A model generated the notes under the pieces. It saw nothing but the letters and a program-made list of their open reading frames with translations. It made no database searches and was not told the DNA's origin. Shown one piece after another: positions 34,111 through 45,145 of a stretch of DNA of 64,000 nt (position 1 is its first letter; every line of letters begins with the position of its first letter). Origin of the DNA: Diplolepis rosae (Eukaryota; Arthropoda; Insecta; Hymenoptera; Diplolepididae); NCBI GenBank assembly GCA_030998225.1, contig JAPYXD010000698.1:10271001-10335000 (forward strand), read 5' to 3'. Position numbers and translations under genes: made by a program.

Positions 34111-35860
34111 TTGAGTTTAAACCTTGCATATAATGTTTTTAATGTTTAATACCTTTATTTAAAAAGGTTCTGAATATTTTTTTAATTTTAGCATCTTTAT
34201 GTATTTTTAAATGAAATTTTTTGAGTTTTTGGGCATTTTTTTGACATTTTTTGATTTTGAATAACTTTTTTGTTTCTTAACCCATTGTTATGATTCTTTT
34301 ATTATTATTATTATTTTGGGATATTTTATATTATTTATTTTATTTGTAACTTTTTTTCAGTCATGTTACCTTATTTGTCATACCCAAAAAGTTGTAACAC
34401 ATTTTAAGCAACAAAATAGAAAAAAAGAATCATGACAATTGGTTAAAAACTAAAAAAGGTACTAAACACAAAATAAATTATGTAGCTTTAGATTAATTAA
34501 ATTTCAAAAGAATGTATTCCTTCTTATTTATCTTAAGACTTGATTCCTCAACAAAATCAATTTGTAGAAAATGAAAAACTGGATTTATTACTATTTTAAT
34601 AAATCAAGTATTCGCTATTGCCTTTTCTGTATTTTCTTGTAGAAGCATGTTTTATATCAACGTAATTTTTAAAAACGTAATAGAAGAGGCAGATTTGCAG
34701 CAATGGTTATAAGAAAATCTAAATTGCACGGCATCAGTTATTATTATTCATACAGTTGTATATACTCGACAATATAACTTGCCTCATGGTAGGTAGAAAC
34801 GTGGTTTCCATATTATCAGCGATTCTGTTGCATATGGGGTGGGTTTTTAAAAATTGATGCGAGGGCGGCTTAAAGCCACGCAAACTAGATTCAAAGCATC
34901 ATCTGGTATTCATGGTGGGCTGAAGAAGGAAGAAAAAAGAGGAAGAATCGGTACCCACGGTATATGGACTCATATGATTACAATATATTACACGATCGAC
35001 AGGATTGGCTTTATTGTATCATGCATATACCATTGCCTTCCCTTCGTGCAATGACTGACCACTATTTTCCCTTCGATAAATCGACATTTTTAATATTTTA
35101 GGCGGCTCTCCATTAAGCATAAGCACACAAAACATTACTGTCTTTCATATTCATCAATACAAATTTTACAAAACCATTATTACTATCTAATGTCTTAAAA
35201 TGACTCATGACTCTGTGGATATCAAGAAATAAATAATTATTGTTTTTTAAGAGTCAAAATAAAATAGACAAAGTTAAAAAAATCAAATGAAAAAAGTTGA
35301 ATAATTATTGTCTACCTGTTATAAGTCTATGATTAAGAACTTTATTACTCTTCTCAAGAATGTGAAATTATCATGATTGGATGTTGACATAAGAAGAGTG
35401 AAAATTTCAAGGTACTAAAGATCGCGAAATGGTGAGAAATACTGCGAATTAAAGACTCGTGCCCTGAGCCCTTCATTTGCCTCGTTCCTTTTGTTGTGGA
35501 AAAAAGACAGCGAACGATTCGCTGCAGCAAAATGAGATCGTAATCATAAAATAATGATGAACAGGGAACGTTCATCACGTATTTTGCCTGCACTTGCCAG
35601 TGCACCTGTGAATGTTCCCCACATTCTGGGTACAGTTTACGTCATGCTTTTTAACTCGTCTTAATGGATGCGATGTTTCCAATTAGGAACTCTTCTCAAT
35701 TTGCCTTTAATGTCCCGGAAAATTTTACCGCTTGTTTCCCTAATTCAAAGAAGATTGAATCTTACTTAAGTAAAATATTATGGTAAAAATATAAGTTTTT
35801 CAGATTCAGAAAATCGAAAAAAGATTCTTAATCAGTAAGGATGTTATTATAGCCCCTACC
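34111..35860. other. AT-rich gene-free stretch
   Basis: 34850-35000 and 35440-35640 are somewhat GC-richer. No exon, RNA gene or paired repeat is evident. Confidence 0.35.
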
Positions 35861-36053
35861 TCAGAGAAAAAAAAATTCCCAAAATGGCGATTGTTTGAAA
35901 AAAAAGTCATTTTTTACCCCTTTTCACAGTTTTGAATGTTTATAAAATAATAAAAAACAAAATTTTAATATAAATCTGGTCTTGAAGGTTTAAAGTTTGA
36001 AAATATGCACAAAAAAAATCGATTTTTTCAAAATTCTAGACCAGAATACCCCC
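35860..36053. mobile_element. Right part of an R9-group TTAA element
   Basis: Ends TTCTAGACCAGAATACCCCC followed by TTAA (36054-36057). Upstream AAATCGATTTTTTCAAAA matches the subterminal core of the 7.2, 39.4 and 39.8 kb elements. No left end was found, so the start is approximate. Confidence 0.5.
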
Positions 36054-36500
36054 TTAATATTCAAACCCTTGTAACAATTTGAATAGTCACTTAAAATGAG
36101 AATTTTTTCGTTCTATTTTTTCATAGCTTTTATGAAAAAAATTTATGACATTTACTGTACTTAAGTTTATGTGGTCTGACTATAATTTGATATAACATGT
36201 CTGAAAACGTGCCGCAGCTTGCCACTCAACAAAGACTGACCTTTATGAATACTAAGAAGGCATGTCGACAGCAAAACACGCGATTCGCGGTTGTCGGAAA
36301 ATCGGAGCGTGTCAATAATTAATTCACGGCTTTTGCGGTTCTTCATTTTCGAGTAATTCTTTCACCGTAATCGGAAATCGACCATACACTGTCGTCTCCT
36401 TAACAAATTTTTCCCTCATTTATACAAAAAATTTATAAAATTGCAATAATTTGAAGTTCAAGTCCTATAAATAGAGAAAACATATTTTTCGACAACAGAA

Positions 36501-36858
36501 CTCTCTAAACCTGAATCAGTGAAATAGTCACTGATTGTATCAGTGAAAATATATCAACTGATGAATCAATGCCATGCTTTGATTTCAATGAGGAATATAT
36601 TATTGACCTTTAAAAAGAGGTTAGATTTTCGACGCGCGCGGTAACACCATCGTTAATGTGCTTTAGTGATTGCAAGTGCTCTTTGCAATCACATATAATT
36701 ATCAGGAGGATCAAAAGTATTCTGTTCTCCCATATATTGCTGGTTTTATTAATCCGACCTGAAGATTTCACTGATTCTCAGTGAAAGACTTATAGCTGCC
36801 GCCATCAGTGAATTGTCACTGCGAATCAGTGGCCGTTCACTAATTCAGGTTTAGAGAT
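36501..36858. mobile_element. CTCTCTAAACC-subfamily MITE (B1)
   Basis: Starts CTCTCTAAACCTGAATCAG and ends CAGGTTTAGAGAT, with AA on both sides. AATCAGTGA modules lie near the termini, with a unique GC-richer core (36620-36740). Its right half is the inverse of the left half of B2 (53789), so the two are in opposite orientation. Confidence 0.75.
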
Positions 36859-37494
36859 AAGAAACATGTCTTTCTACATATACTACACAGTGAAAAATAT
36901 TGTTCATGAATGGAATATTTCTATAGTTTATGGAAAATCATCCCAATAAGTTAGAAAATACGAAAATTTACCAAAGTTTTTTTCAAAAAAATTACCAAAA
37001 TTTGTTTTTATTGCGTCCCGATCATTTGAGGAATTTTTTTAACAAATTTTTTACAGCGTATATTAGAGATATAAGCTATAAAGGTAAATGTACATGTTTT
37101 TCTACAAATCCTACACAGTGAAAAATTTTTTTCATCAAGGGAATATTTCTATAGTGTACTCTCTAAATCTGAATCAGTCGAATTTTCACTGATTGAATCA
37201 GTGAAAGAAGTATTTTTCACTGTTAAATCAGTTGTTTTCCACTGAAATAATCAGTGAAATTTGACTAATTTACAGTAACCTCTTTTTAGCTATTTGAATC
37301 AGTCAAATTTCACTGATAATCAGTAGATTTTGACTGATTCATATTTAGAGAGTATGGAAAATCTTCCCAATAAGTTAGAAGATACGAAAATTTACCAAAG
37401 TTCTTATCGAAAAAATTACGAAAACTTGTTTTTATTGCGTCCCGATCATTTCAGGAAAATTTTCAAAAAAAATGTTTACAGCGTATATCTCTAT
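36859..37494. repeat. 228-bp tandem repeat interrupted by MITE A3
   Basis: CTACACAGTG occurs at 36883 and 37111. Unit 1 reads CTATAGTTTATGGAAAATC where unit 2 has the MITE between CTATAGTG and TATGGAAAATC. TTGCGTCCCGATCATTT is present in both. A partial earlier unit tail precedes at 36859. Confidence 0.75.
37159..37352. mobile_element. CTCTCTAAA-family MITE (A3), TA duplication
   Basis: A 194-bp element from CTCTCTAAATCTGAATCAG to CATATTTAGAGAG, with TA at 37157-37158 and 37353-37354. The neighbouring tandem unit (near 36930) carries the uninterrupted site with one TA, which shows the insertion directly. Confidence 0.9.
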
Positions 37495-38155
37495 TCTTCA
37501 AACTTTTCGAAACTATAAAAAACATTTGTTCAGAAGTAGCTAAAGCCTCTCGATAAGACCGCACTTATTCGAAATTCCGTTAAATATAATATTCGTACAT
37601 GAAACGCGACATTTCCTTCTTAAAACACAATACATTGTGTACGTGAGTGAATTGGCAGGTTCGTTTAAATGCGATTTTAATCAGAGACTTCTTTATAATA
37701 ATTGCAATTTGTATAATTTATCATCGCTCGCAGAAACACGTAGGAATTTGCGTGCCCGCATAATTCAAATTAGTCAGCCCATCCGGAATGAACATTCTGG
37801 ACCGGAAGTGGGAGGTTTCATCTATGCTCAGAGGTTCCGACGTATCAGCATGTCACGATTTTTACCTGTATACTGGCCCATTTCCGTAATTTTTCATCGT
37901 TTTTATACTTATTAGTAGAAGTACATGCGAACGCACCCTGATATATTTCTGCGGTTCGCCGCACAGTAACCAATGCCGCATTTTCGGAACACGAGGCGGG
38001 CACCTACAATATTATTGGTTTTAAAAAACATTGTAATCTCGTTTGAATTTCAAAATCAAACTAGCAGTTCGAAGGGCCACTAATTCAGTTTAAACTACAA
38101 AGCCCACAATTTCCAATTTATTTTTGTTCAATGTACAGTCGAGTGGCCAAAAAAG
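37495..38155. other. Unique stretch, no gene called
   Basis: 37630-37920 is open on the plus strand and less AT-rich, but lacks convincing splice boundaries or a recognisable protein. Confidence 0.3.
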
Positions 38156-38157
38156 TA

Positions 38158-38398
38158 CTCTCTAAATATAAATCAGCAAAAATCTACTGATTATCAGTAA
38201 AATTTGACTGATTTATATAGCTAAAAAGAGGTTTCAGTGAAAATTAACTGATATAACAGTGAAAATATGTTTTCCACTGATTCAACCAGTGATAATCAAC
38301 TGATTTGACAGTGAAATATATTTTTTCACTGGTGAATCAGTGAAATGGCAAATCACTGATTCAATTTGTGAAATTTTGACTGATTCAAATTTAGGGAG
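38158..38398. mobile_element. CTCTCTAAA-family MITE (A4), TA duplication
   Basis: From CTCTCTAAATATAAATCAG to CAAATTTAGGGAG, 241 bp, with TA at 38156-38157 and 38399-38400. The right terminus carries one change (GGGAG for GAGAG). Confidence 0.85.
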
Positions 38399-38400
38399 TA

Positions 38401-39348
38401 AAAGTTTGAATTTTGTTTACACCCTCCCTCAGTTTTAAGCCTTGGAAAGAAGTAAATATATATCTTTTTGTTTGATTAATCAAACAATATTAACACGTTT
38501 CGTGCACTTCTTAAAGTTTCACATAAAAATTTTCTTATAATAAGAAACTCTCAATTTTTTATTTGAATCCTCTGAAATCTTTTTTGAAATTATATTTAAA
38601 ATTTAAAAATTATTAAATTAAATTAAATTAAATTTTTTGAAATTTCTGAATATTAAAGATTTTTGGGATGTAATAGAGAGGGAGAGAGAGAGAGTTAGAA
38701 ATTGAAATAAAAAATTTAATATAGCTTCTTATTTTACAAGTTAATCACTTTTTCCTTAATTTAAAGGAAAATGCGTATTTACTTTTTTCCTGAACCTAAT
38801 AAAACTGGGATTTCTGTAAACGAATTTTGAACTTATACTTTTTTCGGTTTAATGTAATGTACGTATTATGATATTAACTGTAATAAAAGGAAAATTCGAT
38901 TTTTAAAAGGCATTTACTGTAACGAAATGACGCTGATATGAGAATAATTTAGTCCCGCATTTCTTGGATGTTCCAAACAAATTCATAAAATACCATGAGA
39001 CCCGTATTTATATATTTTACCCACAATCCCACCACTTTGGAATATTTAGTCTAATATGTATGACAATATGGGCCTACCACAATATATTTTTGAAGTCTGA
39101 GAATTTTGACGAAAACAGATGACCAGGAGGTATTAAGAATGCATGTCTGGTTTTATAATGGTTTATATTATAATCTGCGGGTCAATTGAGTCAATCAATT
39201 CTAATAAAATTTGAGTCAACCAACCACGAGATTACTTTACACAATAATGAAGATTAATATTAACCTGACAATAAAAAATTATTTAATTCTAAACCATTTT
39301 TATCTGGATGCTAATAAATTAATTTCCCAGGCCATAACAACATTCAAG
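38401..39348. other. AT-rich gene-free stretch
   Basis: Contains a short GAGAGGGAGAGAGAGAGAG run near 38674. No exon or paired repeat was recognised. Confidence 0.4.
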
Positions 39349-39352
39349 TTAA

Positions 39353-39770
39353 AGAGGGTCATTCTAGTTTAGGCGCTTGAAAAAAGGCTATTTTTATAAA
39401 TTTTTTTAGAGGTTGTTATTATAATTATTGATATAAAAATTGTTGAGCTTAATAAAAAAAAATTTAAACAGTTTTAGATTCAGTATGACACTGGCTGGAG
39501 CGCAAACCGCAATATTGAATACATATGCATAAATAATAAAATGGCGGAAATTTTTCGGAAAAAAACGAGTTTTTTTTCACCGTTCGTCGCCAAAAAAAAG
39601 ACATTTAAAATTTTAACATTTCGTCGGTGTTTTTAAAATAAAAAATCGTAGCGACGCCTAATCAGCGATGCCTGCACCATACAAGGTACCTTCTGTCTGT
39701 TCGAGAAGTCAATTTTCTTCCAATCTAGCCTCTTTACGATTTTTTGAAGTTTGTAAACTAGAATGACCCC
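39353..39770. mobile_element. TTAA element with GGGTCATTCTAG ends (R9a)
   Basis: TTAA (39349-39352) then AGAGGGTCATTCTAGTTT; the right end AAACTAGAATGACCCC is followed by TTAA (39771-39774). The subterminal core CGATTTTTTGAAG is present. The right TTAA is shared with R9b. Confidence 0.75.
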
Positions 39771-39774
39771 TTAA

Positions 39775-40750
39775 GGGGACTTTTACTTTCTGAATTGAAA
39801 AAAAGACAATATTTAAATATTAAAAAAAAAATTATTTTATTTATAATTATAATTTTGTTCATACATTGTTAAAAATGTTTTAAGGTGTACAAAAAAATTT
39901 TTTTGGGCACTTTTAATTACTTTTTACCACTGCAGAGGGCGTCTTCCAAAAGATGAATTTTAATTTGCGGGACACTTTTCTACCTTCCTGTAACAAATTT
40001 ATTTAAAATTGCAACGAGATTCAATTCATGAGACTTGAAACTAATCAATAAACCTGTAAAAAGTTAATTTTTTTATATTTGTATGGCCTTTATACACGAT
40101 TTTGTAAAAAGTTCGAAAAACGCCTGTTTTGGGGATGAATTTACCCCTGTACTAAAAAGATAGGGTGGATTTTTTAACTTTTTAGAGGTTTATTTACTAG
40201 TTGTTTGTATAAAGAATCAAAAAAATGTTGGTTTACTGAGATTGGTTTAGTAGATTTTGAGAAAAACGTCTCCCAGATTTGAAAAACGTGATTTCGAGAA
40301 AAATGAGTTTAAAGTTTTTTTACTCTCTACATTTGAATCAGTCAAAATTTACTGATTATCAGTGAAATTTGACTAATTCAAATAGCTAAAAAGAGGTTAC
40401 TGTAAACCAGTCAAATTTCACTGATTATTTCAGTGAAAATTGACTGATTTGACAGTGAAAAATATTTTTTTCACTGATGAATCAGTGGAAATTAACTGAT
40501 TTAACAGTGAAAAATATTTTTTCACTGATGAATCAATGAAAAGGCAAATCACTGATTCAATCAGTGGAAATTTGACTGATTCAGATTTAGAGAGTACTAC
40601 AATTTTATTCAATAAAAGGGTAATAATTATTTTTTTACCTCTAATCAGTCATTCCTGGTGCATATTGGATTCCCTCATTGTCCAGTAAAAGCTGCACATT
40701 TAGATAAAAAAAAAATCGATTTTTTGAAAATTTAGAAAGTAAAAGTCCCC
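39775..40750. mobile_element. TTAA element with GGGGACTTTTACTTTCT ends (R9b), carrying MITE A5
   Basis: TTAA (39771-39774) then GGGGACTTTTACTTTCTGAA; the right end AGAAAGTAAAAGTCCCC is followed by TTAA (40751-40754). Without the nested MITE and its TA duplication it is about 702 bp, close to R3 (699 bp). The core AAATCGATTTTTTGAAAA is subterminal. No transposase frame remains. Confidence 0.85.
40323..40594. mobile_element. CTCTCTAAA-family MITE (A5) nested in R9b
   Basis: A 272-bp element from CTCTCTACATTTGAATCAG to CAGATTTAGAGAG, with TA at 40321-40322 and 40595-40596. Because it interrupts R9b, it inserted later. Confidence 0.9.
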
Positions 40751-40754
40751 TTAA

Positions 40755-41432
40755 TCCGAGTCAGTGATGATAAAAATCTATCTGTATAATAAAAGAAAGT
40801 AAATAAATTTCAAAAGGGAAACAAAATGGAGAGTTCTGAGTTTTCTAGTTTTGAATTTAGGGTGTTCTTATGATTGTAACATGGTATTTTATGAGGTATC
40901 AAAATATACTGGTATATCCCATAGAGCCGGTATTGAAATGTTTCTGAGGTGGCGAAGGAGGTGGGGATTATCTGAATACAGTCGTTTCGAAGTGAGTTGC
41001 GACCCCCCAGGGGGTAGTAGCTGGTCTCCCCTAGGGTTGGTCAGTCCCCCACCATGACGTATGGTGGTCATCTTTTCCCTGAATTACCACCATCTCCTTC
41101 CTACTGTCGTTCCAAGGGCCCTCCAAATAGATTATTTGAATATCGAGTGCTCTATTTTGGGGCAATCTGACCCTTTTCGGGGGAACTTTCTATTCGGTAG
41201 ACAATCGAGTGCCATGTGTCACGCTGATTGGTCGTGTTTTAGCATAATTTGACTGTCATCTTGATTGATAAGAACTCATGGGGGATCCAATTTCACAGAT
41301 TGGACGCTTTTATTTCCTTTACAATTAACACTCAAATGAAATTCCCTAAACTGGAAAATATTCCGTTTACTGCTTTATACAATTATAAAATCAATTTATC
41401 ATAATTTTTCAGTTGAATTCTTTTTGTTACAG
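40755..41432. other. Unique stretch, no gene called
   Basis: 40900-41250 is less AT-rich, with CCCCCAGGGGG near 41005, and open on both strands. No splice-flanked exon was identified before 41433. Confidence 0.3.
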
Positions 41433-41489
41433 CGAGCGATGCGCTTGGTCGAATCGACAAGGAACCGGCATCTCCAGAATCTATACAAG
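41433..41489 (+). CDS. Candidate small internal exon (exon D)
   Basis: The acceptor TTCTTTTTGTTACAG ends at 41432 and the donor GTAAGAAG begins at 41490, giving a 57-bp exon. Entered in phase 1 it encodes SDALGRIDKEPASPESIQ with split codons at both ends (phase 1 to 1). The phase-0 reading (RAMRLVESTRNRHLQNLYK) and the remaining frame are also open, so the frame is not proven. Both splice signals are strong and composition changes sharply at the exon. Phase 1 would let it follow exon A or exon C. No family is recognised. Confidence 0.4.
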
Positions 41490-41897
41490 GTAAGAAGAAG
41501 CCACTGCTTGATATTTTTTTGTCACTGGAAGATATTTATGCGAAAATTTAATTCAAAGTTTTTCTACTAAATCAAAATGAAGATAGAGACTGATTCTAAT
41601 TAAATTTGCACAATCTTCTTATTTTATGAACTTTTTGAAATTCTTGTTTCTAGATCATTTTTTCGTCCAAAGTATAAGAACTGTTAACTGACTTTTTTGA
41701 CAAAATTGATTTTTTATATCATTAGAATCGTGAAGAAATTCTGCATTTAATTGCCCTTGTAATTTTGAAAAAATAGCATTAGTTTTTTTATTACAGCAAT
41801 GCAATGAACGAAAAGACCAACTGAATTAAAAATCGTATTTGAGAAAAAAGTGTTAGTTAACACAAATTTTGGAAACGCTTGTGAATAGGTCACAGTT

Positions 41898-42129
41898 CAA
41901 GATTTAGGAAAGCGTCATTGGATATTGAAGCTCTCTTTCGTGGGAAATGCTTCGGGACATGAGACACTTTACAAAAATGGAAAACCTTATGTGGTTAGCA
42001 TTTTCCAGAGAAAGGAAGACGCTCGAGTCGGAGATCCGTTTCCTATGACAAAGAAGGCTAAGTGCATTTCGTTTGATTCCGTTAATCATCGACTAAATTC
42101 AGGGAAATTCATTTGTTTCAGCAATACGT
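41898..42129 (+). other. Protein-like open frame without clear boundaries
   Basis: From a stop before 41900 the frame reads VTVQDLGKRHWILKLSFVGN and continues through YKNGKPYVVSIFQRKEDARV to TAA near 42129, about 75 codons. Composition and charge pattern look like a real protein and codon use is better than in the flanks. There is no convincing ATG or acceptor. It may be a retro-pseudogene piece, a transposon relic or a chance frame. A second short protein-like frame follows at 42440-42560. Confidence 0.25.
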
Positions 42130-42439
42130 AAAAGGAATTTCAATTTTACAAGTAAATTTTTGCAAGACATGTTCCTGTACATGTTTTGGAATTTATATTG
42201 ACCCACAATAATAAATGTGTGATAATTGAATTGGCATGGGGTCAGTTACTTTTTTTCCAACCTAAAAGGTGGTGGAACTATAAAATTTCAAATTTTTTTA
42301 TAAAAACATTAAGGTATCGAGACCGCCTTAGAAAATAAACCTTAATAATTAAACTGAAACGCGTGCCATTTATGAGTTATTTAATAATCTAAGAGTAATC
42401 TTTATTTTTGTTTTTATTATTTTAAATAAGTTAGTAAAC

Positions 42440-42560
42440 CATGCATAAAAACTTTGGTAAAAAACTCATGAAAAGTGAAGGCCTGGTGTTGGACGACAGT
42501 TCAACGAAAGGAGAGGTACAGTTTTTGGCAGTAAAAAATTCCAGATTGCGCTCGTGAGAT
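42440..42560 (+). other. Short ATG frame, unrecognised
   Basis: ATG near 42440 opens MHKNFGKKLMKSEGLVLDDS and continues to GEVQFLAVKNSRLRS before TGA near 42557. Amino-acid usage is more protein-like than expected for this AT-rich DNA, but it is only about 38 codons with no confirmed splice links. Confidence 0.2.
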
Positions 42561-43827
42561 TTTGAGGTTGACAAACACAAGCAACACATAAAAATCTCAA
42601 AAAAAATACAAGAAATGCGAAAAAACACGAAAAACACAAAAAAACGCGAAAAAACTCAATAACAACAAAAAAAAATTCAAAAAACACAAATAAGAACAAA
42701 GGAGCCAAAAATCAACAGTTTCAAAAGGAATTAGAGAGAATTAGGAATTAGCCAATTGGAAGGAAGAGATTTTTTTTAAAAAACATTAATCACTTTTTAA
42801 ATTCTAATCACTTCACTAATCTGGAGCACGACACTGACTTTGAAATGTATTTTTCAGGAAAAGAGAAAACAAAAATCCCAAAAAAAAAGGCGAAGTGACA
42901 TTAACGCTCTTTTTCCAAGTATTTTCAAGATGTAAAAACTGTCAACTGTATTTTTCAATAGTTAAAATTAAAATTTTGCATTTTTTTTCTTCCACGTTTA
43001 AACTACCCCTACATTTACTAAATGCCGATCAAAAATGAAGCAAAAACCCCTAATAAGATGCGACGTTTTTTTGATAAAAATAGTTTTTGGCCTTTTTTTT
43101 AGCTTCAATTGAAATGCTCAACTTTCATTTTTCTTGAGTTTTACAATAGTTGAGAGTTTAGGTTTAATTCTGCTTTTTCTGTTCTGGAGCCAGTGCCATT
43201 CGCCTAATTTTTTCCACGTAAACTCTGTCATAAAGTCAATTATAGTTGGCATCATGAGTCCCTTCTCGAGTGGCTGGTGGTTTGTCATTTGCGTTTAAGA
43301 ACCCCTATGGCCAAAAAACAATGGAGCTGCCCTTTTAACTTAGTGTTGCGAGAGAATTGGGGAGAGGAAAGTGACGGTGCATTATGTGTATCTCTGGTTA
43401 GCGATGGAATCTTGCAACGGATCGTAAAAACATTTTGGTTTCAAAGTCAACCAGACGACGAAGCACCCTAATAATAATCGACCTACAATTTGCAAAAGCC
43501 CTCAGGTTTCGCTTCGTGGCTGACCTCTCGCTCATCAACCCCCTTGCTCTACTTTGTTTCGGTGCCTTCTGTCTTTCTTTCCTTTAGTTTCTTGTTTTTT
43601 CTCGTTTTATTTCAGTTAGAAAATCGGCGCCAGTTCCAAAGTGCAATTGTAGCCCAAGTGAAATTGTTGAGGGGCGGGGTTGGCTCTCGCTCACGTGACT
43701 ACGACAGAAAACGAAAGAGATATTCTACATTCGGTGCATTATAGGAAGACTCGTGAGAAATCATAGGAGTTAGGAGATGTTAAAGTAAAAATTTTCTTTT
43801 TTATGCCTTCAAATGTGCATTTCGGGC
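42561..43827. other. Gene-free stretch with A-rich and mixed segments
   Basis: 42580-42700 is A-rich with repeated AAAAAACACGAAAA-like words. 43220-43740 is less AT-rich, with short frames on the plus strand. No exon is called. Confidence 0.35.
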
Positions 43828-43831
43828 TTAA

Positions 43832-44448
43832 GGTAGTTGATCCACGAAAATTAGTAGACCTCAGGCAAAAATAGATAATTTTGCTTTCAAGAGTAGTAAT
43901 ATTATTATTGAAGGGCTGTTTTGGAAGAGAAAAGATTAATTTCCATGAAAAAAATTTGAAATACAGAAAAATAATTTTATTAATAAATTTTATCTTTGCC
44001 TCAATTTTTTTTCTTATCGCTTCTTACCAAATTTTAAAAAATTATGGGATTTTAATAAATTTTCGAAAATGAATAAATTATTATTAAATTCAGCAATTTC
44101 TTTATAAAAATTTCGTTTTTCAAAATCTTTTTTTAATGGTTTCAGCGATTAAAGAATTTATTTTTAAGAAACAGGAACGATGAAGTTGTGGGAAATTTTT
44201 TCTCTGAAAAAATGAATTATGATTTACTAGAATCGCATAATTTTTTAAAATTTGGTAAGAAGCGATAAGAAAAAAAGTTGGGACAAAAATAAAATTTATT
44301 AATAAAATTATTTTTCTGTGTTTCAAATTTTTTTCTTGTAAAATAATCTTTTCTCTTTCAAAATAGCTTTTCAATAATAATATTGCTATTCTTGAAAGCA
44401 AAATTATCTATTTTTCCTGAGGTCTAATTTTCGTAGATGAAAACTACC
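43832..44448. mobile_element. R2 foldback MITE flanked by TTAA (R2-5)
   Basis: TTAA (43828-43831) then GGTAGTTGATCCACGAAAA; the right end TTTTCGTAGATGAAAACTACC is followed by TTAA (44449-44452). The arms are inverted copies. It is about 50 bp shorter than R2-1 because of a deletion near the centre. Confidence 0.85.
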
Positions 44449-44452
44449 TTAA

Positions 44453-44984
44453 AATCTTTTCTCGGATTTTTTAAAAACGATTTCTAAATTATAAGGTAAT
44501 GGGATTTTTCAAGCAGATATTTCGAAAATATTTCCGTGAATATAAACACTAGAGGGTTTGTTAGAGAAAGATTGATGTGTATGTTAAAATAAAAAATATC
44601 ACAGAAAATTCTTGCACTTTCTTTCTGTTTTTTTTTATCAAATTTTATTTAGTTTTATGAATCATCTTTTCTCTTCACATCCAGAAAATAAATCCTTTGA
44701 ATCAAAGAAACATTTCTTTTATTAACTTCTGAAGGAAAAATGTATTTGAATTAAAAATAGATTTATTTAATTCTATGAAATTATCTTCTATGTAATAAAA
44801 TATTTTTCTTTAGATCGTAAAAACTTTCTGAATTTACACAAATTTTTTCCTTGATCGCTTATTAAATAAATGTTTCCTTAATTTGGAGAAACTCTTCTCA
44901 TAATGTTTCTTTAAATTTTCATTATTAATGTGGTTCCGCAAAAAACGAAAAAAAACTTTTTATACACAAAACATCACAGCTTAT
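44453..44984. other. AT-rich stretch, possible remains of a foldback
   Basis: ATCTTTTCTC-like and AAATAAATCCTTTGAATC words resemble CACNGAG-group interiors, and CTCTCAGTG occurs later near 45340, but no clean pair of ends was found. Confidence 0.3.
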
Positions 44985-45145
44985 TCAAGATCCAAAATAA
45001 ATCACTGATGAGGGCTCCGATCAGAGCCGAAACGTTTGATTATGTAAAACTCTGAGTTTTTATTAATCTTCGACCCTAATGCCAACTATCAACACTAACA
45101 CATATCTTCAACCATTAATTAAAGGTCAATTCAAGTCTAGAATAT
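44985..45145 (+). mobile_element. Penelope-like arm with intact hammerhead-like core (P3)
   Basis: CTGATGA and GAAAC bracket a GGCTC/GAGCC stem with a CGATCA loop (45005-45033). The AAAACTCTGAGTTTT hairpin, GACCCTAATGCCAA and a TTAATTAAAGGTCAATTCAA extension follow. The order is the same as in P1 and P2, and it matches the inverse of the P2 left end out to the last 50 bp. No partner arm was found. Confidence 0.6.
45005..45033 (+). ncRNA. Hammerhead-ribozyme-like core
   Basis: Catalytic-core strings CTGATGA and GAAAC are at the right spacing around a 5-bp stem II (GGCTC with GAGCC). Stem I and a GUH cleavage triplet are not evident, so activity is not claimed. Confidence 0.45.

Noticed and set aside
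36890..37500. Spaced repeats as a CRISPR array
   Set aside because: Units are 228-bp tandem duplications with a MITE insertion, in a eukaryotic context; there are no short direct repeats with unique spacers.
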